A program made the translations under genes and the position numbers. From NCBI GenBank assembly GCA_030621995.1, contig JAUXGP010000090.1, forward strand, positions 1 to 6,740: a stretch of DNA of 6,740 nucleotides, given 5' to 3'. This document shows, in pieces, positions 1 to 6,188 of the stretch (its first letter is position 1; each line of letters starts with the position of its first letter). Under the pieces are notes generated by a model. That model was not told where the DNA came from. It saw nothing but the letters and a program-made list of their open reading frames with translations, and made no database searches. The DNA is from Psychrilyobacter sp. Lineage in GTDB: Bacteria > Fusobacteriota > Fusobacteriia > Fusobacteriales > Fusobacteriaceae.

Positions 1-650
1 GTATCTAAAATAAAGGGTACATCATAGGTAGTTACCAAATATTCCAAGATTTCAGGAAGGTTGGCATCTACTATACAAAACTTTGAATTTTTAATGATAT
101 AATCATTCTTTTTTATATAGTCTATATCCATATTTTTTAAGATATCCATATAGGATATAGCTACATTCATATCTCTTTTTTCATCCAATACACAGAGGTA
201 GGTAGAGGTACTCTCCCCCTTGACCACCAAGGTATTTTCCATATGAAGATCTATTGATTTAGCATGATTAAGAATTCTTTTTCCATTCTCATCATCTCCT
301 ACAACACTTAAAAACTTGGTTTTCACTCCTAATCTTGTGAGATTTTCTGCAATATTCCTCCCTACACCGCCTAAGGATGTTTTTACACTTCCCGGATTGG
401 AATCACCTGGAATAAGTGAATCCTTGGGATACCCTTGGATATCAATATTTGATCCCCCAACCACACAAATATATGACTCCTCCTTGGATAAAACATATCC
501 CTTTCCCATAATCACACCTTTTTTCATAAGATTACTTATGTGAACTGCTACAGAAGACCTTGTAATTCCAAGGATATTCGCTATCTCCTCTTGGGAGATC
601 ATGGGGTTGCTTTCAATTAATTTTAAAACTTCCCTTTCCCTATTAGTCAT
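1..650 (-). CDS. HTH-PfkB family carbohydrate/nucleoside kinase, pseudouridine kinase-like (3' end outside window)
   Basis: The first 216 residues are visible and the C-terminus runs off the left edge. Residues about 1-50 form a winged-helix DNA-binding domain: an ISQEEIANILGITRSSVAVHI-type helix-turn-helix (residues 18-38) followed by a wing ending GKGYVL. From residue 61 a PfkB/ribokinase fold starts with VVGGSNIDIQGYP (63-75) and the family signature SLGGVGRNIAENLTRLG (92-108), then VGDDENG (117-123). The second PfkB signature with the catalytic Asp would lie outside the window. HTH-PfkB fusions of this type include E. coli YeiI and pseudouridine kinase relatives, which phosphorylate sugars or nucleosides such as pseudouridine in the cytoplasm. 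The substrate is inferred from family resemblance; the psuG partner, if present, is not in view. The start ATG (650-648) is preceded by AAGGAGT with 4-bp spacing. It has its own promoter. Kinase family is confident, exact substrate is not. Confidence 0.85.
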   Translation of the reverse strand, partial: MTNREREVLKLIESNPMISQEEIANILGITRSSVAVHISNLMKKGVIMGKGYVLSKEESYICVVGGSNIDIQGYPKDSLIPGDSNPGSVKTSLGGVGRNIAENLTRLGVKTKFLSVVGDDENGKRILNHAKSIDLHMENTLVVKGESTSTYLCVLDEKRDMNVAISYMDILKNMDIDYIKKNDYIIKNSKFCIVDANLPEILEYLVTTYDVPFILD

Positions 651-685
651 GATCACTCCTTAATTAATGTTTATTTCTTAATATT

Positions 686-714
686 AGTTTAGTATACATT
701 TGTGTTTTTGTCAA
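686..714 (-). promoter_or_regulatory. Sigma70-type promoter for the HTH-PfkB kinase gene
   Basis: Read on the minus strand, a perfect -35 box TTGACA (714-709) is separated by 17 bp from TAAACT (691-686), which matches 4 of 6 bases of the -10 consensus. The predicted transcript start near 679 lies about 30 bp before the kinase start codon. The -35 box begins just 2 bp after the stop codon of the lipoprotein gene, so the kinase can be expressed separately. I see no terminator between the two genes, so readthrough from upstream is also possible. Confidence 0.6.
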
Positions 715-715
715 C

Positions 716-1870
716 TTATATTTTATCCGATATATCCTTGGCCATCTTAGATACTGCATCTGCCAGTGCCATCTCTGTCAATTCCATCTTGGATTTTAAT
801 TTTCTTACATAAGTTCCTCCTGCCTGGCCCTTGGGCAGCTTTCCTGAAAAAGTAGACCATCGGTAGCTGTCCTCTCCTACCCCGTCAAATGTTCCGGATC
901 CTATTATTTCCCCGCTAAAAAGATCTTTCATAATATATGTAAAACTTACCCTTACATCTGCTGACTTATAAAAATCATGTCTGAAATATGTCTTTTTAAT
1001 ATTTTTTACTACAGGACCATTTTTAGTATTAACCACATATTGTTCATACCACGTTAGAGGAACTACAGATCTTTTTATGGATTCAGGAGTTGAGGTTATA
1101 TAATTTAAATTTATTTTTATCCCTGTATTTGCTCTGTCGTCAGCCACATTGTTTTCCCAGGCATCTGTAAATTTATTTTCATCCAGCGAGACTATCCTTA
1201 TAAGGGATCTTTTCTTTCCCGCAGCAATATCCCCCTTTACCTGGATATCCAGACTGTTTCTATATGAAGCAGGAGTATTTTTAGAAAATTCAATCATGGC
1301 TTTAACCAAAGCTTCTCCATATGCTTTTTCACGACGATCTACCATATCTTTATATTCAGGAGACAGTTCCACACCCCTTTCATAGAGAAAATATTTGTTC
1401 CTTTTTTCCACCCTGTTTAATCCCCTGTCCTCCAGTTCATTTCCAGCACTGTAGTATACTGCACCCATGGTGGTTTTTAGCTTATATAACTCCTCAATGG
1501 TCGGCACCTCCAAACTCATCCCTAATTTTTGATGAACCAGGTCATCTGCATAGTAGTAGTTGTTTTTCAATTTGAGGAGATCCTCATAGGCATAAGCTTC
1601 CAATTTATAATCCGATACTTTTTGATATTCACCTATCTTTTCAACCGCCTGGTCCAGTGCCCGCGGGTATACATTTCTATAGTTAACCATTCCATCCAAG
1701 TAATTGGGGTTGATCTTAATGGCATTATTTAACAGGTAGGATGCCTGTATAAAATTCCCCCTGTCTATCTCCGATACAGCCTTGCTATTTATCCTTTCCT
1801 CTGCATTACTGCACCCCACAAAGGCTAAGACAGATAAGATAAGTAATAAAGATTTAACTTTCTTTCTCAT
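716..1870 (-). CDS. Putative TPR-like lipoprotein of unknown function
   Basis: This is a 384-residue predicted lipoprotein that I do not recognise as a named gene. A basic start (MRKKVKS) and a hydrophobic stretch (8-19) lead to a lipobox ending AFVGC, making Cys20 the likely lipidated residue after signal peptidase II cleavage; Ser follows at +2. Residues about 37-65 (GNFIQASYLLNNAIKINPNY) look like one tetratricopeptide repeat, and 138-175 contain a weaker repeat-like segment (AGNELEDRG, YERGVELSPEY). The rest of 30-200 is mostly helical. Residues about 205-340 are beta-rich, with DVRVSFTYIMKDLFSGEIIGSG (305-326) resembling the strand-turn-strand element that carries a Gly turn in CsgG/LPP20-like lipoprotein domains. 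The C-terminus (365-384) is an amphipathic helix. The start ATG has AGGAGGT (1883-1877) 6 bp upstream. It likely sits on a membrane or the outer envelope; a structural or assembly role is only a guess. Gene is certain, function unknown. Confidence 0.85.
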   Translation of the reverse strand: MRKKVKSLLLILSVLAFVGCSNAEERINSKAVSEIDRGNFIQASYLLNNAIKINPNYLDGMVNYRNVYPRALDQAVEKIGEYQKVSDYKLEAYAYEDLLKLKNNYYYADDLVHQKLGMSLEVPTIEELYKLKTTMGAVYYSAGNELEDRGLNRVEKRNKYFLYERGVELSPEYKDMVDRREKAYGEALVKAMIEFSKNTPASYRNSLDIQVKGDIAAGKKRSLIRIVSLDENKFTDAWENNVADDRANTGIKINLNYITSTPESIKRSVVPLTWYEQYVVNTKNGPVVKNIKKTYFRHDFYKSADVRVSFTYIMKDLFSGEIIGSGTFDGVGEDSYRWSTFSGKLPKGQAGGTYVRKLKSKMELTEMALADAVSKMAKDISDKI

Positions 1871-1895
1871 TTTATAACCTCCTAAATATTTATAC

Positions 1896-1921
1896 CCTCA
1901 TCTTATCTTTAAAAGGTGAGG
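1896..1921 (-). other. Inverted repeat in the 5' leader of the lipoprotein gene
   Basis: Arms CCTCATCTT (1896-1904) and AAGGTGAGG (1913-1921) pair over 9 bp with an 8-nt loop and one non-Watson-Crick position (1901/1916). On the minus strand that position is a C-A mismatch and no T-run follows, so it is not a terminator for the minus-strand genes. On the plus strand it forms a G-U pair and is followed by ATTTCTTTTT, but no plus-strand gene ends here. It would fold in the untranslated leader of the lipoprotein mRNA. A role is not shown. Confidence 0.35.
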
Positions 1922-1934
1922 ATTTCTTTTTATA

Positions 1935-1943
1935 AGTATACCA
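1935..1943 (-). promoter_or_regulatory. Possible extended -10 promoter for the lipoprotein gene
   Basis: On the minus strand TGGTATACT (1943-1935) matches the extended -10 form TGnTATAAT except for one base, and lies just downstream of the ppdK terminator and about 65 bp before the lipoprotein start. No good -35 box stands 17 bp upstream. An alternative pairing is TTGAGG (about 1958-1953) with TATAAA 15 bp later. The position makes sense, because the upstream transcript should end at 1965. Confidence 0.35.
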
Positions 1944-1964
1944 AAAACACCTCAATTATTCCTA

Positions 1965-2002
1965 TAAAAAAAGATCTATATAGAATTTCTCTATACAGAT
2001 CT
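1965..2002 (-). terminator. Intrinsic terminator after ppdK
   Basis: On the minus strand AGATCTGTATAGA (2002-1990) pairs with TCTATATAGATCT (1984-1972) to give a 13-bp stem containing one G-U pair and a 5-nt loop. A run of seven Ts (1972-1966) follows directly. It starts 16 bp after the ppdK stop codon, the expected place for the end of the three-gene transcript. On the plus strand the same repeat has an A-C mismatch, and the weaker T-rich stretch that follows is interrupted, so it acts mainly for the minus strand. Confidence 0.88.
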
Positions 2003-2018
2003 CTTAATTTTTTATCTT

Positions 2019-4604
2019 TTAAAAAGAATAATTTCTTCCTTTTATAGTGTTCTGTGCTACTGCTAATTTAGCAATAGGAATTCTATATGGTGAACAGCTT
2101 ACATAAGCCAAGCCTATTGAGTGGAAAAATTCAATACTCTTCGGGTCTCCTCCATGTTCTCCGCAGATACCTATCTTCAGATTTTTTTTCTCCTCTCTGC
2201 CCAGGGTCACTGCCATCTTCATCAATTTTCCTACACCCTTTATGTCTATAGTTTCAAATGGATCTGCATCTAATATGTTTTTATCTCTGTAGTCAGAGAT
2301 AAACTTTCCTGCATCGTCCCTTGATTATCCAAAGGTTATTTGAGTCAGATCATTGGTTCCAAAACTAAAGAAATCCGCTTCTTTGGCAATCTCATCAGCT
2401 GTAACACAGGCTCTGGGAACTTCTATCATAGTTCCTATCTTATATTCTAACTCTATATCTGAATTTTCTATTATCTCATCTACCAAGACAACCAATCTTT
2501 CTCTCAGGTATCTTAATTCCTCTACCTTACCTACCAATGGAATCATTATTTCAGGTTTTACATCTATCCCGGATTTTTTCACTTCTATGGCAGCTTCTAT
2601 GATTGCTCTAGACTGCATCTCATAGATCTCAGGATAAGTTATTCCCAGCCTGCATCCACGATGCCCCAGCATAGGGTTTAACTCCTCCAATTTTAACATC
2701 CTGTTCTCTATCTCTTCCATTGTAATTCCCATAGATTTAGTCAGCTTTAACTTTTCTTCCATCTCTTTTGGCAGGAACTCATGCAATGGAGGATCAATCA
2801 GTCTTACCGTCACAGAATTACCTTTCATTGCCTCAAATATCCCTGTAAAGTCGAGTCTTTGAAGGGGTAAAATATTATCTAAAGCAACCTTTCTTTCATG
2901 ACTATTTTCAGCTAAGATCATCTCTCTGACATGGTTTATCTTTTTTTCCTCGAAAAACATATGCTCGGTTCTGCAAAGACCTATTCCATTTGCTCCAAAG
3001 TCATAGGCTATCCTTGCATCTAATGGTGTATCAGCATTTGCCAAGACTTTCATAGCCCCTATTTCACTGGACCAGTCCAGGATCATCTTAAATTCATCTG
3101 TCAGCCCGGAATCACTCTTATTTAATTCACCCAAGTATACATTTCCTGTACTTCCATTTAATGATATATAATCTCCCTCTGAGACTAAAGTATCTCCTAC
3201 TCTAAACTCTTTTCTTTCCTCATCTAAATCCAGTGATCCGCATCCGCAGATACAGCATCTCCCCATTCCACGCGCAACTACCGCTGCATGGGAGGTCATT
3301 CCTCCACGAACAGTTAGTATTCCGTCTGCTATATTCATCCCTTCAATATCTTCTGGAGAAGTTTCTAATCTTACTAAGATCCCACCATTATTTTCCTTTA
3401 TCTTTTCTGAACTGAAATACACTCTTCCTGTTGCAGCACCTGGTGATGCTGCCAGTCCAGTCACTAATATATTGGAATTTGACAGCTCTTCCTCTGAAAA
3501 TGTCGGATGCAGCAGCTGTGAAATCATCTCAGGCTCTATCATCATTATAGCTTTTTCCTTAGTTATTATACCCTCATTAACCAGATCTGTGGCTACTTTT
3601 ATAGCGGCACTTGCAGTTCTCTTTCCATTTCTTGTTTGAAGAATATATAATTTATGATTTTCAATGGTAAATTCTATATCCTGCATATCCTTATAATGAT
3701 CTTCTAAAAGATTGCACAGGTCTATCAATTCCCTATAAGTTTCCGGCATTACACCTTCTAATTCCTCTATCTTTTTAGGAGTTCTTATTCCTGCTACTAC
3801 ATCTTCCCCCTGGGCATTGATTAAAAATTCTCCAAATAATTTATTTTCACCACAAGATGGATTTCTAGTAAATACTACTCCTGTTCCTGAAGTATCTCCC
3901 ATATTACCAAATACCATAGATTGGACGGTAACTCCTGTTCCAATATCATGCGGAATATTGTTTAAATTACGGTAGTAGATAGCTCTCGGGTTGTTCCAAG
4001 AGCTAAATACTGCTTCGATTGCTGCTAACAGCTGGTCCATTGGATCTTCCGGAAACTTGAATTTTACTTCTGATTTAAAGAGTTTTTTATATTCTTTAAT
4101 ATAAGTTTCTTTTTCAGCTCCATTCTTCTCAAGTTCTTTTTCAAGTAAATCATACTTGTACTTTTCAATTCCATATACTACCTCCGAAAACATTTGTATA
4201 AATCTTTTATAACTATTAAATGCAAACTGTTCATTGCCTGTCTGCGTTGCAAGTAACTTATATGTTTTATCGTTTAAACCTAAGTTTAAGATTGTATCCA
4301 TCATTCCAGGCATAGATATGGCAGCACCGGATCTCACTGAAACAAAGAGCGGATTATCTCCTCCAAAATTTTTATCTGTCATAGCCTCTAAGTTCTTTAA
4401 GTTTTGTTCTATATCTTTCTTTAAGCCCTTCCATATTTTTTTTTCCTCTTCATAGTATTTCATACTAGCTTCTGTCGTTATAACAAATCCTTGGGGAATC
4501 GGTAATCCTAATTTAGTCATCTCAGAAAGGTTAGCACCCTTCCCACCTAATAATGACTTCATCTCCTTCCCACCATCGTTAAAGGAATAAATAATTTTTT
4601 TCAT
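2019..4604 (-). pseudogene. ppdK: Pyruvate,phosphate dikinase interrupted by an in-frame TAA at codon 760
   Basis: PPDK converts pyruvate, ATP and phosphate to PEP, AMP and pyrophosphate, or the reverse in many anaerobes. The frame covers 861 codons plus stop, close to the usual 870-880 residues. The ATP-grasp part has GGKGANLSEM (20-29), SVRSGAAISMPGMMDTI (89-105) and the DIEFT and LQTR elements (Glu311, Gln323, Arg325). The swivelling phosphohistidine domain has GGMTSHAA with Thr437 and His439. The PEP/pyruvate barrel has Arg545, Arg601, Glu728, Asn751 and Asp752; these line up with the Clostridium symbiosum enzyme at a constant offset of 16-17. Catalytic Cys814 (GICGEHGG) is near the C-terminus. 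Codon 760, normally an aromatic residue in TFG-[FY]-SRDD, is TAA (2327-2325); the same frame then continues, conserved, to a stop at 2019. Translation ending there (4604-2325, 759 aa) lacks Cys814 and should be inactive. Start ATG has AGGAGG (4618-4613) 8 bp upstream, and lies 21 bp after the PDRP gene. Either a nonsense mutation or a sequence error. Confidence 0.9.
2325..2327 (-). other. In-frame ochre stop inside ppdK
   Basis: The minus-strand codons read CAA ATA ACC TTT GGA TAA TCA AGG GAC GAT, giving QITFG, stop, SRDD. The stop occupies the place of a conserved aromatic residue (Phe777 in C. symbiosum numbering). A single change of the third codon base at position 2325 would give a Tyr codon; Phe would need two changes. 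No insertion or deletion is involved, because the frame is the same on both sides. Confidence 0.95.
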
Positions 4605-4625
4605 GAGTTAATCCTCCTTGAGCAT

Positions 4626-5411
4626 TTAAGCTTTTATTAATTTTAAGATGATCTCTGCCGTTTCTTCAATAGCTTTTTCCGATACATCTATTACTGGACA
4701 CCGTAATTTTTTCATTATCTTATCTGAATAATCTAATTCTTCCAATATCCTGCCAAAGGAAGCATAGCTGGATGCTCTTTCCTCTGCTTTCATCGTTTTT
4801 AATCTCTGTTCCCTTATCTTATTTAATTTATCTATAGATATGGTCAGCCCAATTACCTGGGTTGCCTCAAAGACTTCTTTTGGAATAGGCACTTCTGGAA
4901 CCAAGGGTATATTTATTATCTTTAATCCGCTTTTATTGGCCAAATAGATGGACAGCGGTGTTTTAGACGTTCTGGATAAGCCTACAATCAATAAATCTGC
5001 TTCTAATATCCCCCGGGTAATCTTTCCATCGTCATATTTTACCGCAAATTCCATAGCTTCAATACGCTTAAAATATTTTTCATCCATCTTCTTAAATGAA
5101 TTTGCTTTGGATTTTTTAAATAACTTTTGAAATCCATATTTTAAAATTTTAAAAGTATCAAAGTGTATGATATCTTTTTCTATACAAAATTTTTCCAGCT
5201 TTCGGAGTTGTTTTTTATCTTTCAGGCTGTAAAAAACCAAGTTCTTAGAATTTAAAACTTCTAAGATTTCAAATTCTTTCTGCGTTATCTCTATCAGTTT
5301 AAAGTCTTCACGATTCAATTCATCTTTAATTACCTTTAAGATAACTTTTGAATCTACTATGGCATCATCTTTAATAAAATATATATCAATAATAGAAATC
5401 CCTCCTGTCAT
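4626..5411 (-). CDS. Pyruvate,phosphate dikinase regulatory protein (bifunctional kinase/phosphorylase, DUF299)
   Basis: This cytoplasmic enzyme reversibly inactivates PPDK: it phosphorylates the active-site threonine using ADP and removes the phosphate by phosphorolysis. The 261-residue reading (family about 265-280) carries the family P-loop GLSRTSKTP (144-152), preceded by KRIEAMEFAVKYDDG (115-129) and followed by INIPLVPEV (166-174) and VIGLTIS (186-192). The C-terminus has SSYAS (214-218) and CPVIDVSEKAIEETA (238-252). The N-terminal block SDSxGETAE seen in typical members is replaced here by KDDAIVDS (14-21), so residues 1-100 are divergent. The target threonine is Thr437 of the PPDK encoded 21 bp downstream. 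The gene starts 9 bp after the stop of the CcpN-like gene. The ATG used here has no ribosome site before it; AGGAGG lies inside codons 2-4, so the true start may be downstream (see separate entry). Confidence 0.9.
   Translation of the reverse strand: MTGGISIIDIYFIKDDAIVDSKVILKVIKDELNREDFKLIEITQKEFEILEVLNSKNLVFYSLKDKKQLRKLEKFCIEKDIIHFDTFKILKYGFQKLFKKSKANSFKKMDEKYFKRIEAMEFAVKYDDGKITRGILEADLLIVGLSRTSKTPLSIYLANKSGLKIINIPLVPEVPIPKEVFEATQVIGLTISIDKLNKIREQRLKTMKAEERASSYASFGRILEELDYSDKIMKKLRCPVIDVSEKAIEETAEIILKLIKA
5391..5406 (-). promoter_or_regulatory. Shine-Dalgarno sequence pointing to a possible ATT start for the PPDK regulator
   Basis: A perfect AGGAGG (5406-5401) lies within the first codons of the reading that begins at ATG 5411. 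Seven bp after it, in frame, stands ATT (5393-5391), which is residue 7 of that reading and would give a 255-residue protein starting [M]IDIYFIKDD. This resembles where other family members begin. ATT is a rare but real bacterial start codon (infC is the known example). The only upstream ATG lacks a ribosome site but could be reached by translational coupling from the gene ending at 5421. Confidence 0.45.
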
Positions 5412-5420
5412 CTACAGCAG

Positions 5421-6041
5421 CTACAATAAAGTTTCAAATAAAACTTTACTTAGATCTGTCTTCGAAATCTTCCCTACAATTTTATACCCGTTTAATTCAT
5501 TGGAATACTCAACTACAGGCAGGGAATCTATCTCTTTTTTTACAATTATTTCAGCCGCTTCAAACAATGTGGCATCTATAGTGCAAAAATGTATGTTCGG
5601 CATCCTGCTCATTATCAAACTCAGCGGTAAAGAGGAAAGATCCATCCCTCCTATGGCTGCTTTCAACAGATCCTTTCTAGAAACTACACCAGAAAGCAGA
5701 TCTCCATTGGTTATATAAATAGTTCCTGAATCCCTTGTAAATATTTCTACTATTCCATCATGGATGGAGGATTTTTCCGATAAAATTAAAGCTTCACCTA
5801 GAAATTCTGTTACATTTAGATTTCTCAATGAAGAGCTATCTATTTTTTTAGGCTTTTGCGGGTTTAAACTATATCCCACCTTGGTTTTAGATTTTATAAT
5901 CTCTGATTTTATTAAAAAGGAAAAATCTGTTCTCAAAGCCGACCTTGTCACCCCTAAGATCTTAGCGATCTTCTCTCCTGTAATTGAACCATTCATTCTA
6001 ATAATTTCTATTATTCTATATTGTCTTTCAGATAAATTCAT
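5421..6041 (-). CDS. ccpN: CcpN-like HTH-CBS transcriptional regulator
   Basis: A 206-residue repressor of the CcpN family, which in Bacillus subtilis represses the gluconeogenic genes gapB and pckA during growth on glucose. Residues 4-58 form a winged helix: RQYRIIEIIRMNGSITGEKIAKIL then TRSALRTDFSFL as recognition helix and VGYSL as wing. Two CBS domains follow (about 75-132 and 140-204), with the family-typical GVVSRKDLLKAAIGG (118-132), IMSRMPNI (143-150) and EIDSLPVVE (170-178). CBS pairs bind adenine nucleotides, so the protein may read energy state. I chose ATG 6041 because AAAAGGAG (6054-6047) stands 5 bp before it; an in-frame GTG at 6062 would add seven residues but has only a poor ribosome site. 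It heads a unit with the PPDK regulator (9 bp on) and ppdK, and sits downstream of fbp. Direct targets here are inferred. Confidence 0.9.
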   Translation of the reverse strand: MNLSERQYRIIEIIRMNGSITGEKIAKILGVTRSALRTDFSFLIKSEIIKSKTKVGYSLNPQKPKKIDSSSLRNLNVTEFLGEALILSEKSSIHDGIVEIFTRDSGTIYITNGDLLSGVVSRKDLLKAAIGGMDLSSLPLSLIMSRMPNIHFCTIDATLFEAAEIIVKKEIDSLPVVEYSNELNGYKIVGKISKTDLSKVLFETLL

Positions 6042-6046
6042 AAATT

Positions 6047-6054
6047 CTCCTTTT
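6047..6054 (-). promoter_or_regulatory. Ribosome binding site deciding the ccpN start
   Basis: AAAAGGAG on the minus strand (6054-6047) lies 5 bp upstream of ATG 6041-6039. It falls inside the longer reading from GTG 6062, which argues that the longer reading is not the real start. Confidence 0.75.
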
Positions 6055-6070
6055 GTGTTCACTATTACCC

Positions 6071-6103
6071 TGTGATTAATTTATTAATCTATCTTTGATC
6101 ACA
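6071..6103. promoter_or_regulatory. Nested inverted repeats, candidate operator in the ccpN leader
   Basis: A perfect 7-bp inverted repeat, GATTAAT-TT-ATTAATC (6074-6089), sits just downstream of the predicted transcription start. It overlaps a second, wider repeat TGTGAT (6071-6076) with ATCACA (6098-6103), whose right arm touches the -10 box. A protein bound here would block initiation, fitting autoregulation by the encoded HTH protein. The region is very AT-rich, so chance repeats are possible. Confidence 0.35.
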
Positions 6104-6131
6104 TAATAATCTTTTAATGGGTAAAAGTCAA
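6103..6131 (-). promoter_or_regulatory. Sigma70-type promoter of the ccpN-PDRP-ppdK unit
   Basis: On the minus strand TTGACT (6131-6126) and TATTAT (6108-6103), each matching 5 of 6 consensus bases, are separated by exactly 17 bp. Predicted start of transcription is near 6096, leaving a leader of about 55 nt before ATG 6041. It lies about 60 bp after the fbp stop codon, making the three downstream genes independent of fbp. Confidence 0.75.
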
Positions 6132-6188
6132 CCTTTTTTATTAATTTTTAGCCTATTTTTTCATCGTTTTTCATTGTAATGGTGTACA

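Noticed and set aside
651..715. Operator palindromes upstream of the kinase gene (TAATATTA at 679-686, TTAATTAA near 660-665)
   Set aside because: Short self-complementary AT words are expected by chance in sequence this AT-rich, and no spaced dyad of useful length is present.
2019..2225. Separate small gene encoding a 68-residue protein with a GICGEHGG motif
   Set aside because: It is in the same frame as ppdK, and the codons between 2226 and 2324 also encode conserved PPDK sequence (SRDDAGKF and onward). It is the C-terminal end of the interrupted ppdK, not a gene of its own; its TTG/ATG start has only a weak ribosome site.
2325..2327. Recoded stop (selenocysteine, pyrrolysine or programmed readthrough)
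   Set aside because: The codon is TAA, not TGA or TAG, and the position in other PPDKs is aromatic rather than Cys. The following base is T, a context that favours termination. I see no selenocysteine-insertion-type hairpin downstream.
5359..5718. Plus-strand open frame of 119 codons, and other plus-strand frames (for example 316-543, 1149-1385, 2353-2625, 5764-6075)
   Set aside because: All lie antisense to genes with clear family motifs, show no recognisable domains and have no convincing ribosome sites. They are shadows of the minus-strand genes.
6042..6062. Longer ccpN product from GTG 6062
   Set aside because: The extra residues would span the strong AAAAGGAG ribosome site that is correctly placed for ATG 6041, and the GTG itself has only a weak AGGG-type sequence upstream. 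Family members start close to the NLSERQ-like segment.
6120..6188. Terminator between fbp and ccpN
   Set aside because: The stretch is T-rich and A-rich but I found no stem with GC pairs followed by a T-run on the minus strand.
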